From Microbacterium paraoxydans (GTDB lineage Bacteria > Actinomycetota > Actinomycetes > Actinomycetales > Microbacteriaceae), in the NCBI RefSeq assembly GCF_020524545.1, contig NZ_JAIVLG010000001.1, positions 806,001 through 870,000 of the forward strand: 64,000 nucleotides of DNA. Direction: 5' to 3'. The translations under genes and the position numbers were made by a program. Each line of letters begins with the position of its first letter. Within the stretch, counting starts at the first letter, position 1. Of this stretch, positions 51,678 to 60,899 are shown one piece after another. The notes under the pieces were generated by a model. The model saw only the letters and a list, made by a program, of their open reading frames with translations, did not search any database and was not told where the DNA came from.

Positions 51678-52424
51678 TCAGGGGGCGAGCGGTGCGAGGA
51701 ACTCCTCGACCAGGCGCGTGACTTCCGCGTGCATCTCCTCGGAGGAGATCGTCGGCGTGCCATCGCCGTCCTGCGGGCCGTAGTCGCCGAATGAGGCGTG
51801 GGAGGCGCCGTCGATCTCCACCATCTCGGCATCCGCGGGGAGCTCCGCGCGCGCGTCGGCGATCTTCTGCGGGGTGGAGAGCCCGTCCTCGCTCCCGGAG
51901 AGACTCAGGACCGGGAGTCCGCTCTCCGAGAGGTCGTTCGCGCAGTAGGAGCCGAAGAGCACGAGCGCATCGGCGTCCGGGGCGAGCTGGCAGGCGCGCA
52001 CGCCTCCGAGGGAGTGGCCCCCGACGGCCCAGACGTCGACGTCCGGTGCGGCGGAGGTGAAGGCATCGAGGCCACGAGGATCGAAGAAGGCCAGGTTCAG
52101 CCAGGGGCGGGTGATCACGACAGTGACGCCGTCTTCCGCGAGTCCCTGGAGGATGGCTGCATAGGCCCACGGATCGACCTTGGCACCGGGAATGAAGACC
52201 AGCCCGGTCTCGGACTCGCCGTCCGCAGGCTCGAGCACGATGCCCTGATCGGCGTCCCTCACCGTGATCTGCGGGTTCTCCTGCACCGTGGCGAGCGGCT
52301 CGGGCTCTGCGGCCATGACCCCGATCTGGCTCCACGCGACGACGCCCCCGACGACGAGCACCACCACGATTGCAAGGCTCCACAGAACGCGCTTCAGGAT
52401 TCGGCGGCCACGTGTCTTCTGCAC
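51678..52424 (-). CDS. Membrane-anchored or secreted alpha/beta hydrolase
   Basis: A 248-residue protein: a membrane segment at about 13-31 without lipobox (signal anchor or uncleaved signal), then a small alpha/beta-hydrolase fold. The nucleophile elbow is VGGHSLGGVRA with Ser138; acid Asp near 182 in SGSEDGLST and base His near 211 in DGASHASFGDY complete the triad. Related to dienelactone-hydrolase-like extracellular esterases. Substrate unknown. GTG 52424 has a leaderless-spaced -10. Confidence 0.8.
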   Translation of the reverse strand: MQKTRGRRILKRVLWSLAIVVVLVVGGVVAWSQIGVMAAEPEPLATVQENPQITVRDADQGIVLEPADGESETGLVFIPGAKVDPWAYAAILQGLAEDGVTVVITRPWLNLAFFDPRGLDAFTSAAPDVDVWAVGGHSLGGVRACQLAPDADALVLFGSYCANDLSESGLPVLSLSGSEDGLSTPQKIADARAELPADAEMVEIDGASHASFGDYGPQDGDGTPTISSEEMHAEVTRLVEEFLAPLAP

Positions 52425-52430
52425 GGGTCA

Positions 52431-52436
52431 ACGTTA
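52431..52436 (-). promoter_or_regulatory. -10 element of a leaderless promoter
   Basis: Minus-strand TAACGT is followed by 6 nt and the GTG start at 52424. It overlaps the stop codon of the upstream SDR gene. Confidence 0.55.
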
Positions 52437-53399
52437 CTCCGTGGTGCGTTCCTGACCGGCGACGCCAGGGTGCGTACGGAGGTACTCCTCGAAGGCTTCA
52501 GCGGTCGTGCGGCGCGGCGTGTATCCGAATTCGTCCTTCAGGCGTCCGTTCGCCAGCACCGGGCGGTAGCGGAGGAACGGCACCTTCTCCGGTCCGTGTT
52601 CCGTCAGGCGCAGTGCCCGTCCGATCCGGAGACCTGCGGCGAGAAGCCCGGCGGGTACGGCGAGCTCCGGCTTGTGCAATCGGGCGGCGATCTCGGGCAC
52701 GCTCATGCATCCGTCGCCTGCGACGTTGAAGATCCCGGGTGGTCCGTCGGTCGCCGCACGGACCATGGCCGCGGCGACATCGTCCACCCAGACGAACACG
52801 AACGGGGATTCGGATCCCGCGATGCGGAGGATCCGTCTCCCGTCCCAGAGCGCGGTGATCTGATTCCGCACGGACGGGCCGAGGATGGTGCCGATGCGGA
52901 AGATCACCTGCTCGAGGGCGGGATGGGTCACACGGTACTGGGCGAGCATCTCCTCGACCAGGCGCTTGTGCCGTGAGTACGGGAACTCGTCGTTGCCCCG
53001 CAGCGGCCGCTCCTCGTCGATCCAGTCCGGATTGTCGGCGTGGTACCCGTAAGCGGCCCCGGAACTGGAGACGACGATGCGGCGGACGTCGGCGTCAACG
53101 CACGCGGCGAGGACGTTCGCCGTCCCGGTCACGTCGACGCGGTACTCGAGGGCGACGTCTCGGCCCGGATTGACGATCGCCGCCAGATGCACGACCGTGT
53201 CGATGCGATGCGCGCGGAGCAGGGGCGCGATGGCCGAGGGATCGGTCACATCCAGTCTCTCGTCGACGACGCGGTCGCGGGGAGCGCCGGCGCGCAGATC
53301 CGCGGCGACGACGATATCGACGTCATCGCGCGCTGCGAGGGCTTCGGCGACGTGAGATCCGAGGAAGCCTCCGCCGCCTGTGATGAGCACCCGCGACAT
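52434..53399 (-). CDS. NAD-dependent epimerase/dehydratase (extended SDR)
   Basis: A 321-residue extended short-chain dehydrogenase. NAD motif GGGGFLGSHVAEAL (about 8-21), the acidic residue VAADLR, catalytic Ser in VVSSSGAAYGY and the YxxxK pair in YSRHK. Substrate is likely a nucleotide sugar or a small ketone/aldehyde; undecided. It overlaps the symporter gene by 1 nt and is third in an operon with the flavin monooxygenase and symporter. Confidence 0.85.
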   Translation of the reverse strand: MSRVLITGGGGFLGSHVAEALAARDDVDIVVAADLRAGAPRDRVVDERLDVTDPSAIAPLLRAHRIDTVVHLAAIVNPGRDVALEYRVDVTGTANVLAACVDADVRRIVVSSSGAAYGYHADNPDWIDEERPLRGNDEFPYSRHKRLVEEMLAQYRVTHPALEQVIFRIGTILGPSVRNQITALWDGRRILRIAGSESPFVFVWVDDVAAAMVRAATDGPPGIFNVAGDGCMSVPEIAARLHKPELAVPAGLLAAGLRIGRALRLTEHGPEKVPFLRYRPVLANGRLKDEFGYTPRRTTAEAFEEYLRTHPGVAGQERTTE

Positions 53400-54349
53400 C
53401 AGGCCGCCTCGACGGAGGCGCGGCCGCTGCTGTCACCGGTCGGCGTCCCCGTGCGACGTCGTGTGTGGCGGGCCCAGAGTCCCGCGAGCACGAGGCCCGC
53501 GATGATGTCCCAGGTACCCCACCAGCCCGCGACGACGGCCATGCCCCCGAGCCCGTCGAAGAACAGGAACACCAGTCCGAGACCGAGGCCGGCGTTGCGG
53601 ATGCCGACTTCGAACGTCATGGCCTTGCGCTCGCGGGTGCCGAGGCCGCCCACGACCGCGGTGCCGTAGCCGAGGGCGAGCGCGACGGCGTCGTGGACGG
53701 CGACGACGAGCAGGATGATCCCCAGTACCTGCACGAAGACCGCCCAGTTCCCGACGAGCGCCGCGACGATGAAGCCGAGTAGCGCGATCAGGCTGAACCA
53801 CTTCACGAACGGCTGCACCCGAGCGCTCATCCCTGGCGCCTTCGCGCGGAGGATGAGTCCGACTGCGAAGGGGAGACCGATGATGAGGAAGATCTCCAGC
53901 AGCATCCGCCAAGGGTCGAGCGAGACGTCGCGCAGAAGCGTGCGCGCGGTCGGATGCAGAGAAGCCCAGAACGTGATGCTGAGCGGCATCGCGACGATGT
54001 AGACGAGGTTCCCGACGGCGGTGAGAGAGACCGAGAGCGCGACGTTGCCGCCGGCGCGATGCGTCAGCACCTGTGAGATGTTGCCGGGCGGGCAGCACGC
54101 GACCAGGATCATCCCCAGGGCCATCGACGGGGGGATGGGCAGCACGAGGGTCAGCAGGAACGTCGCGACGGGGAGCAGCAGCAGCTGTGCGAGGATCGCG
54201 ATCACGAACGGCTTCGGGTGCTTCGCCACGACCCGGAAGTCGCGCGGCGAGGTGTCGAGCGCGATGCCGAACATGATCAGTCCCAACACGACGTTGAGGA
54301 TCGTCAGCGTTCCGGGCGTGAACGACAGGACGACGTCGTCGACGTTCAT
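53399..54349 (-). CDS. Bile acid:sodium symporter (BASS) family transporter
   Basis: A 316-residue membrane protein with about nine helices and the family core CCPPGNISQVLTHRAGGNVALS, which includes a sodium- and ligand-binding crossover region. BASS members carry organic anions such as keto acids, pantothenate or sulfated compounds; bile acids are not expected here. It is coupled by 4-bp overlap to the monooxygenase gene upstream and by 1 bp to the SDR gene downstream. Confidence 0.85.
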   Translation of the reverse strand: MNVDDVVLSFTPGTLTILNVVLGLIMFGIALDTSPRDFRVVAKHPKPFVIAILAQLLLLPVATFLLTLVLPIPPSMALGMILVACCPPGNISQVLTHRAGGNVALSVSLTAVGNLVYIVAMPLSITFWASLHPTARTLLRDVSLDPWRMLLEIFLIIGLPFAVGLILRAKAPGMSARVQPFVKWFSLIALLGFIVAALVGNWAVFVQVLGIILLVVAVHDAVALALGYGTAVVGGLGTRERKAMTFEVGIRNAGLGLGLVFLFFDGLGGMAVVAGWWGTWDIIAGLVLAGLWARHTRRRTGTPTGDSSGRASVEAA

Positions 54350-55641
54350 GCCGACGCCTCCAGCGCGCTCTTCTCGCGGCGCACGGCGCTGCGGTAGGCG
54401 TCCTTGTTGACGTAGTACGCCATCCGGTCGAGGCCGAGATAGCGATATCCGCCGGAGGTGTCCGGCCAGGGGGCGCCCGTGACGCGGTCGCGGAAGCGCG
54501 CGGCACGCGCCGGGTCATGCTCCGCGGCGTCGAGGTAGGTCGCGAGCAGATCGGCCTGTTCGTACCGACCCTGCCAGCCGATCCCGGATGTCTCGATCAT
54601 GCCCATCACGTACAACCCGTTGAAGGAAGCGGGGAAGACGTTGAGGAACAGCCGCGGCGACGCGCCGCGCCAGTGCAGATGCTCGCGATCCACGAACGGG
54701 TAGTCCAGGGTGTAGCCGGTGGCCAGCAGCACGAGGTCGTACTCGTCCGAGCTGCCGTCGCGGAAGCGCACGGTCTTCCCGTCGAACCGGTCGATGTCCG
54801 CACGGATGCGAAGATCGCCCTGCCCGAGGTGGTTCAGGATCAGGGTGTTCACGATGGGGTGCGACTCGTAGATGCGATAGTCGGGCTTGGGGAACCCGAA
54901 GTGCACCGGGTCTCCGGTGAACGCGCGCAGCACACGGCTGTCGACGGCCTGCTTGATCCGGGCAGGCAGCGGGCGCCCCTGATTGAGGGTGTCGCTCGGC
55001 TTGCCGAACAGGTAGCGCGGCACGAAGTAGTATCCGCGGCGGACACTCATATCGATCGAGTCGGCGTGATGAACGGCATCCACCGCGATGTCGCAGCCGG
55101 AGTTGCCCGCGCCGATGAGCAGCACCCGCTTCCCCCGGAGCATCTCGGGGGACTTGTAAGCGCTGGTGTGCAGCAGCTCGCCGGTGAACTCGCCGCGGAA
55201 CGAGGGCACATTCGGTTCCGCGAGGGTGCCGTTCGCCAGCACGACACCGGCGTACCAGCGGGTCTCCTCGCCGTCGGGGCCGCTGCTCGTGAGGTCCCAC
55301 CCGCCGTCGCGCGGTTCGAGACGGGTGACCTTCGTCTCGAAACGGAACAGATCGGTCAGCCCGAAGCGGTCGGCGTACTCCTGGAAATACTCCTTCAACA
55401 CGCGGTGGCCGGGGTAGTCGACCCGGGTGCGCATGGGGAACTCCGAGAACTCGGTCGTGGTGCGGGAGGAGATCAGGTGCGCCGACTCGTACATCGTGCT
55501 GCGCGGGTTGGTGATGTCCCACAGCCCGCCGACGCCGTGGGATGCTTCGTAGCCGTCGACCTCGATACCGCGCCTGTGGAGCGCGCGCGCTGTGGCCAAC
55601 CCCGATGGTCCCGCCCCGATGACGGCATATCTGTTCATCAT
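54346..55641 (-). CDS. Flavin-containing monooxygenase
   Basis: A 431-residue class B flavoprotein monooxygenase. FAD motif IGAGPSGLATARAL (about 8-21), the FMO-identifying stretch FRGEFTGELLHTSAY, NADP motif LLIGAGNSGCDIAVD and the ATGYTLD segment. It would add one oxygen to a nitrogen, sulfur or ketone of a small molecule. ATG 55641 (MMNRYAV) has GGGGAG just upstream; 55638 is an alternative. Cotranscribed with a transporter and an SDR, so a small catabolic or detoxifying pathway is likely. Confidence 0.85.
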   Translation of the reverse strand: MMNRYAVIGAGPSGLATARALHRRGIEVDGYEASHGVGGLWDITNPRSTMYESAHLISSRTTTEFSEFPMRTRVDYPGHRVLKEYFQEYADRFGLTDLFRFETKVTRLEPRDGGWDLTSSGPDGEETRWYAGVVLANGTLAEPNVPSFRGEFTGELLHTSAYKSPEMLRGKRVLLIGAGNSGCDIAVDAVHHADSIDMSVRRGYYFVPRYLFGKPSDTLNQGRPLPARIKQAVDSRVLRAFTGDPVHFGFPKPDYRIYESHPIVNTLILNHLGQGDLRIRADIDRFDGKTVRFRDGSSDEYDLVLLATGYTLDYPFVDREHLHWRGASPRLFLNVFPASFNGLYVMGMIETSGIGWQGRYEQADLLATYLDAAEHDPARAARFRDRVTGAPWPDTSGGYRYLGLDRMAYYVNKDAYRSAVRREKSALEASA

Positions 55642-55665
55642 GCTCCCCGCACGTCGCTGTGCTCG

Positions 55666-55708
55666 AAAAACGCCCCCGCCCACCGATCGTAACCGGTGGG
55701 CGGGGGCG
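55666..55708 (-). terminator. Rho-independent terminator of the mannitol operon
   Basis: On the minus strand a perfect 15-bp GC stem (arms 55694-55708 and 55671-55685) is followed by TTTTT (55670-55666). It lies 15 bp after the mtlD stop and 25 bp before the monooxygenase start. Confidence 0.9.
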
Positions 55709-55722
55709 CCGAGATCCGCGGG

Positions 55723-56880
55723 TCAGTCGGGCAGGAGGTGCTGTTGCCGGTCCAGTACCGCGTCGCGCACGCGGGGGAACAGCGGATGCTCGGGGTCGAG
55801 CCCCGTCGTGCGCGTCGTGAACGCGGTGGCGTCCTCGGTGCGCAGCAGCGCCTGCAGCTCGACCGACTGCTCGTCGGCGGGATCGTCGAATTCGAGCGCG
55901 GCGGCGACGGCGGCCACGAGGGCGTCCGTCGGCAGTTCGCGTTCCGCAGCCATCGCGGCGGGGCCGATGAAGCGCTCGTGGCGCGAGATCTTGCGCAGCG
56001 GTTGACGGCCCACGCGCTGCACGGTGTCGACGAGTGCGGGGTTGCGGAAGCGATCCAGGATGGTCGCGCGGTAGGCGGCCAGGTCCGCGGGGTCGAGTCC
56101 GTGCTCCGCCACCAGCACGGCCGAGGTCTCCTCCAGCGCCGCAGCGACGCTCGAGGCGATCACCGGATCGGCCAGGGCATCCGAGATGCGCTCGATACCC
56201 GCGCGCGCACCGAAGTACGCGGTGGCGGCGTGCCCTGTGTTCACGGTGAAGAGCTTGCGCTCGATATAGGGCGCCAGATCGTCGACGAAGTGGGCGCCGG
56301 GGATGTTCGGCAGCGCGCCGTCGAACGGACCGGCCTCGATGGCCCACTCGAAGTACGGCTCGACCGTGACGTCGACGCCACCGTCCACAGGCTGTGCCGG
56401 GACGATGCGGTCGACCGCGGTGTTCGCGAAGACCGCGCGCGCGAGCACCTGGTCGGCCTCCGCTCCGGCCGCGGCGACGACCTCGCGGCGCAGCAGGTCG
56501 GTGGCGCCGATCGCGTTTTCGCACGCCATGACCTGAAGCGGAGCGGCATCGGGGGAGCGGAGGGCCAGCCCTGCCACGATCGACGGAGCCACGAACCGCA
56601 GAACGGTCGGCCCGACCGCGGTCGTGACGACGTCTGCCGACGCGATCTCCTCCGCCACGGCCACCGGATCGGTGCGGCTGTTGACGGCGCGGAAACCGGT
56701 GACGATGTGATCGGTCCCTCCGGGTCCGGCCTCGTGCACGGTGTACTCGGAAGCCGCGTTGATCGCGTCGACCAGGGCATCGGCGACGTCGGAGAACACG
56801 ACCTCGTACCCGCCCTGGCGCAGCAGCAGACCGACGAACCCGCGTCCGATGTTGCCGGCCCCGAAGTGGACCGCCTTCAT
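55723..56880 (-). CDS. mtlD: Mannitol-1-phosphate 5-dehydrogenase
   Basis: A 385-residue long-chain polyol dehydrogenase converting mannitol-1-phosphate to fructose-6-phosphate with NAD. N-terminal [22 protein letters not shown] is the family's NAD motif; [12 protein letters not shown] is the catalytic-region segment typical of MtlD. Its ATG overlaps the mtlF stop (ATGA), and it is the last gene of the mannitol operon, ending at a strong terminator. Confidence 0.93.
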   Translation of the reverse strand: MKAVHFGAGNIGRGFVGLLLRQGGYEVVFSDVADALVDAINAASEYTVHEAGPGGTDHIVTGFRAVNSRTDPVAVAEEIASADVVTTAVGPTVLRFVAPSIVAGLALRSPDAAPLQVMACENAIGATDLLRREVVAAAGAEADQVLARAVFANTAVDRIVPAQPVDGGVDVTVEPYFEWAIEAGPFDGALPNIPGAHFVDDLAPYIERKLFTVNTGHAATAYFGARAGIERISDALADPVIASSVAAALEETSAVLVAEHGLDPADLAAYRATILDRFRNPALVDTVQRVGRQPLRKISRHERFIGPAAMAAERELPTDALVAAVAAALEFDDPADEQSVELQALLRTEDATAFTTRTTGLDPEHPLFPRVRDAVLDRQQHLLPD

Positions 56881-57311
56881 CCCTCGTTCACCTCCGAGAG
56901 GAGGGTGTAGAGCTCGTCCGCTGTCTGCGCGGCCGAGAGCCGCGCCACGTCGTCCTCCTCGGAGAACAGGATCGCGATCCGGGAGAGGATCTCCAGGTGC
57001 TCGTCGCCGACACCGGCGATGCCGATCACGAACGTCGCGGGGTCGCCCGACCAGTCGACCCCGCCGTCGTAGCGGACCACCGACAGCGCGGAGGCGAGGA
57101 TCGCGTCCTTCGCATCATTGGTGCCGTGCGGGATCGCCAACCCGTTGCCCATGAAGGTCGAGACCGTCTCCTCGCGCTGTCGCATCGCATCGACGTAGGC
57201 CGGGGTGACGGCTCCGGCGGCGACGAGGATGTCGGTCGCCTCCTGAAGGGCCTCGTCCCTGGTCGCGCTTCCCGGATGGATGCGTACCTGTTCGGGGGTG
57301 AGAACGCTCAT
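56877..57311 (-). CDS. mtlF: PTS mannitol-specific IIA component
   Basis: A 144-residue IIA protein of the fructose/mannitol family. The phosphorylated His62 is in [21 protein letters not shown] matches the family's C-terminal part. It takes phosphate from HPr and hands it to the IIB domain of MtlA. ATG 57311 gives the normal N-terminus; the open frame upstream has no similarity. It overlaps mtlA by 4 bp and mtlD by 4 bp. Confidence 0.92.
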   Translation of the reverse strand: MSVLTPEQVRIHPGSATRDEALQEATDILVAAGAVTPAYVDAMRQREETVSTFMGNGLAIPHGTNDAKDAILASALSVVRYDGGVDWSGDPATFVIGIAGVGDEHLEILSRIAILFSEEDDVARLSAAQTADELYTLLSEVNEG

Positions 57312-58939
57312 TCTGCTTCCTTTCGCTGCTCGCGCACCATCTCCACGACCTCGTCGTACTTGGGCGAGTTCATGAAGTTGTCGACCGACACATGGACCGA
57401 GTCCGGCGACTTGGCCGTCGCGCGCTCGGTGAGCTGCTGCTGGGTGATCACCACGTCGGCCGTACCGTCGAGGTTCGCGATCGCCTGGTTGGTGACCGTG
57501 ATGTCCTCGATCCCCGCCTTCTTGAGCTTGTTCCGCAGGACGCTCGCGCCCATGGCGGAGGAGCCCATCCCGGCGTCGCACGCGAAGACGATGCGCTCGA
57601 TGGGAGTGGTCGCCACCGCGGTGGTGGCCGGGGCGGCTGCGGAGGCAGCCGTGGTCGCCGTCGATGTGCGCAGCGCGTCCATCGCGGCGGACGACTTGCC
57701 CTTGTTCGCCTCGGTCTGTGCGATCGCGGCACCGAAGGAGTCACCCTCGGCTTCGAGGTCGCGCTTGCGCGAAGCCCGCAAGATGACGCCGGTGATGAGG
57801 AACGTCACGGTCGCCGCGATGATGACCGAGAGGTATACGACGAGGAGGTTGCCGACGCCGGGTCCGATGGCTGCGGCGGTCACGGCGATGATGCTGCCGG
57901 GGGCGGCAGGGAAGGCCAGCCCGCCGCCGAGGACCATGTTCGTGGTGACACCGGCGGCTCCACCCGCGATGAGGGCGAGGATCGTGGTCGGCTTGCTCAG
58001 CGCGTAAGGGAAGTAGATCTCGTGGATACCGCCGAAGAACTGGATGATCGCCGCTCCCGGAGCCGAGGCCTTCGCGGCGCCCACGCCGAAGAAGGTGAAA
58101 GCGAGCAGCAGGCCGAGGCCGGGCCCGGGGTTCGCCTCGATGAGGAACAGGATCGACTTGCCGGTCTCCGCCGCCTGCTCGATGCCCAGCGGTGTGAACA
58201 CGCCGTGGTTGATGGCGTTGTTCAGGAACAGGACCTTCGCCGGCTCGACGATGATGGACACCAGCGGCAGCAGGTTGAGGGCGACGAGCCAGTCGACGGC
58301 TGCTCCCAGCACGGCGCTGATGCCGAGCATGACGGGGCCGAACGCGAAGAACCCGACGATCGCGAGGATCATGCCCAGGATTCCCGCCGAGAAGTTGTTG
58401 ACCAGCATCTCGAAGCCGGGGCGGATCTTGCCGTCCCACAGGCGATCCACCTGCTTCATGATCCAGGCGGCGATCGGCCCCATGATCATGGCGCCCAGGA
58501 ACATCGGGATGTTCGTGCCGACGATGACACCGACGGTCGCGATCGTGGCGACGACGCCCCCGCGCTCGCCGTAGACCATACGGCCGGCCGTGTTCGCGAT
58601 CAACAGCGGCAGCAGGTAGGTGACCATCGGACCGACCAGGCCCACATAGGCCAGGATGTTGCCGTCAGCGCTCTCGGCGACGGCTGTCATCGCGCCCTGC
58701 CACCCGATGACAGCGGAATCGCCGCCACCGCCGATGATCTCGGCGACTCCGGCCCAGTGCCAGCCGAAGGGACTCTCAGCGCCGAAGAAGCCCTTCGGGA
58801 TGAAGAGCATCGTGATGAAGCCCCAGGCGATGAAGGCCGCGATGTTCGGCATGATCATGCCCGAGAGGAACGTGCCGAAGCGTTGCACTCCTACGCGGAC
58901 GCCGCCGGATCTCGTGGCGGCAGGTGACGTCGTCGTCAT
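57308..58939 (-). CDS. mtlA: PTS mannitol-specific IICB component
   Basis: A 543-residue membrane transporter: IIC domain (about 15-375) with GGIHEIYFPYALSKP and FLEANPGPG-like segments of the mannitol family, a linker rich in Ala/Thr, and a IIB domain (about 447-543) with the phosphorylated Cys454 in FACDAGMGSSAMG. It brings in mannitol as mannitol-1-phosphate. The IIA domain is a separate gene here. It overlaps ptsI by 4 bp. Confidence 0.93.
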   Translation of the reverse strand: MTTTSPAATRSGGVRVGVQRFGTFLSGMIMPNIAAFIAWGFITMLFIPKGFFGAESPFGWHWAGVAEIIGGGGDSAVIGWQGAMTAVAESADGNILAYVGLVGPMVTYLLPLLIANTAGRMVYGERGGVVATIATVGVIVGTNIPMFLGAMIMGPIAAWIMKQVDRLWDGKIRPGFEMLVNNFSAGILGMILAIVGFFAFGPVMLGISAVLGAAVDWLVALNLLPLVSIIVEPAKVLFLNNAINHGVFTPLGIEQAAETGKSILFLIEANPGPGLGLLLAFTFFGVGAAKASAPGAAIIQFFGGIHEIYFPYALSKPTTILALIAGGAAGVTTNMVLGGGLAFPAAPGSIIAVTAAAIGPGVGNLLVVYLSVIIAATVTFLITGVILRASRKRDLEAEGDSFGAAIAQTEANKGKSSAAMDALRTSTATTAASAAAPATTAVATTPIERIVFACDAGMGSSAMGASVLRNKLKKAGIEDITVTNQAIANLDGTADVVITQQQLTERATAKSPDSVHVSVDNFMNSPKYDEVVEMVREQRKEAE

Positions 58940-60621
58940 GATGTCGTCTCTTTCTTGTGGAGGGTGATTTCCGCGGCGCGTGTCGCCACGGCGGTTCGGG
59001 CGGAGGAGGCGTCGTCAGCGGCCAGGGCGGCTTCGGCGAGGCTCCGCGCCTCGGACGGGGTGTGTTCGGAGAGGGCGTGTCGAACGTCGGCCAGCGCGGA
59101 CGGGGCCATCGAGAGGCTCGTGGCGCCGAGCCCGACGAGCACGACCGCCAACAGTGGATCCGCCGCTGCTTCGCCGCAGATGCCGACGGGCTTCCCGAGA
59201 CGCGCTCCCGCATCACCGACCTCCCGCACGAGGCGCAGGACGGCGGGATGCCAGGGATCCTGGAACCCCGCGACGGAGCCGAGCATGCGGTCCGCCGCCA
59301 TCGTGTACTGGGTCAGATCGTTGGTGCCGATCGAGGCGAAGTCGGCGTGCGCGAGCACGCGATCGGCGAGCAGAGCGCTCGCCGGGATCTCCACCATGAC
59401 GCCGGCGGTCTTCAGACCGTACTCGCGGGCGAGATCCGTGAAGTACCTGGTCTCCTCGACGGTGGCGACCATGGGGGCCATCACCCAGAGGTCGGCGTCG
59501 GTCTCGGCGTCCGCCTCGGCGAGGGCCGTGAGCTGCTCGCGGAGGATGTCCTCGCTCGCCCGCAGGGCCCGGAGGCCCCGAAGACCCAGCGCGGGGTTCT
59601 CCTCGTGGGCGTCGTTGAGGAAGGCCAGGGGCTTGTCCGCTCCCGCGTCCAGCATTCGCACCACGACCTTCTTGCCGGGAAAAGCAGCCAGCAGCTCGCG
59701 GTAGGACTCGCGCTGCTGGGCGATGGTCGGCGCCTGGGCCGAAGACAGGAACAGGAACTCGGTGCGGAACAGCCCGACGCCCTCGGCCCCCCGAGCGACC
59801 GCATCCGCGGCGTCTGCGGGCTTCCCCAGATTCGCGAGCAGCGCGACAGGCGTGCCGTCGGCGAGGGCGCCGGGAGTCAGCGGGGCGGCATCGGCCGCAC
59901 GACGGGCGGCCGCGCGCTCGGTGGCACGGCTCTTCTCCTCGTCGGTGGGCTCGCGGGTCACGACGCCAGCGGCCGCATCCACGATCACCGTCTCGCCGGT
60001 CACGAGCTGCGTCCCGTCCGCGACGCCGACGATCGCGACGATGCCCTTCTCCCGGGCCAGGATCGCGGTGTGCGAGGTGGGGCCACCATCGGTCGTGATC
60101 AGTGCGAGCACCTGATCCAGGTCGAGCAGGGCGGTGTCGGCCGGGGCGAGGTCGCGCGCGACCAGGACGAACGGGTGCCCCGGGTTCGGGACGCCGGGAG
60201 CGTCGACGCCGCGGAGGTGCGCGAGCACACGCTGAGCGATGTCATCGAGGTCGGCTGCACGCTCGCCGAGGTATCCGCCGACGGCCTCCAACGTCGCGCG
60301 GAAGCCCGCGAAGGCGTCGTGCACGGCCCACTCGGCGGTCGCGCCGGCATCGATGCGGGTGTCGACCTCGTCCTGGAGAGTCGGGTCCTCGGCGATCATC
60401 GCCTGCGCCTCGAGCACTTCCTGAGCAGAGCCTCCTGCGGTCCGGCCGCGCTCGTTCAATTCGCGGGCGACGGTCGCGACGGCCTCGTGTACGCGCGTGC
60501 GCTCGGCGTCGGCCCCCGCGGTGCTGGGCGAGTTCTGCGGAGCGGGCATCGCCTCGGACATGCGGATGACCGGTCCCTGTGCGACGCCGAGACCGATCCC
60601 CACCCCCCGCAGCTCACTCAT
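58936..60621 (-). CDS. ptsI: PTS enzyme I (PEP-protein phosphotransferase)
   Basis: A 561-residue enzyme I. The phosphorylated His184 is in GGPTSHTAILAREKG; the PEP-binding barrel has VGLFRTEFLF and the Cys region GKPVGICGEAAADP. It starts the PTS cascade with PEP and phosphorylates HPr. Its presence inside the mannitol operon ties general PTS expression to that operon. It overlaps ptsH and mtlA by 4 bp each. Confidence 0.94.
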   Translation of the reverse strand: MSELRGVGIGLGVAQGPVIRMSEAMPAPQNSPSTAGADAERTRVHEAVATVARELNERGRTAGGSAQEVLEAQAMIAEDPTLQDEVDTRIDAGATAEWAVHDAFAGFRATLEAVGGYLGERAADLDDIAQRVLAHLRGVDAPGVPNPGHPFVLVARDLAPADTALLDLDQVLALITTDGGPTSHTAILAREKGIVAIVGVADGTQLVTGETVIVDAAAGVVTREPTDEEKSRATERAAARRAADAAPLTPGALADGTPVALLANLGKPADAADAVARGAEGVGLFRTEFLFLSSAQAPTIAQQRESYRELLAAFPGKKVVVRMLDAGADKPLAFLNDAHEENPALGLRGLRALRASEDILREQLTALAEADAETDADLWVMAPMVATVEETRYFTDLAREYGLKTAGVMVEIPASALLADRVLAHADFASIGTNDLTQYTMAADRMLGSVAGFQDPWHPAVLRLVREVGDAGARLGKPVGICGEAAADPLLAVVLVGLGATSLSMAPSALADVRHALSEHTPSEARSLAEAALAADDASSARTAVATRAAEITLHKKETTS

Positions 60622-60899
60622 CCGGCGGCCTCCTGATCGTGGTCCGTGGTGAGGAGCTCGGTGAGGGTGTCGAGCACGCCCTCCGCGCCGTCCCCCTCGG
60701 CCGTGAGCGTCACGTAGTCGCCGTACTCGACCGCCAGGGCGATGACACCGAGGATGCTGGCCGCGTTGACCGGCTTGCCTGAATCCTTGGCGATCGTGAC
60801 GGCGACGCCGGAGTCCTTCGCTGCCTGCGCGAACAGCTTCGCCGGGCGGGCGTGCAGTCCGTGGGAGGAGCCGATCCGGACGGTGCGGGTGGCGGTCAT
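60618..60899 (-). CDS. ptsH: Phosphocarrier protein HPr
   Basis: A 93-residue HPr. Active His16 in SSHGLHARPAKLF; the regulatory Ser region is NAASILGV. It carries phosphate from enzyme I to IIA proteins. Start ATG 60899; the open frame upstream is without similarity. 4-bp overlaps with the orphan IIB gene upstream and ptsI downstream. Confidence 0.93.
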   Translation of the reverse strand: MTATRTVRIGSSHGLHARPAKLFAQAAKDSGVAVTIAKDSGKPVNAASILGVIALAVEYGDYVTLTAEGDGAEGVLDTLTELLTTDHDQEAAG

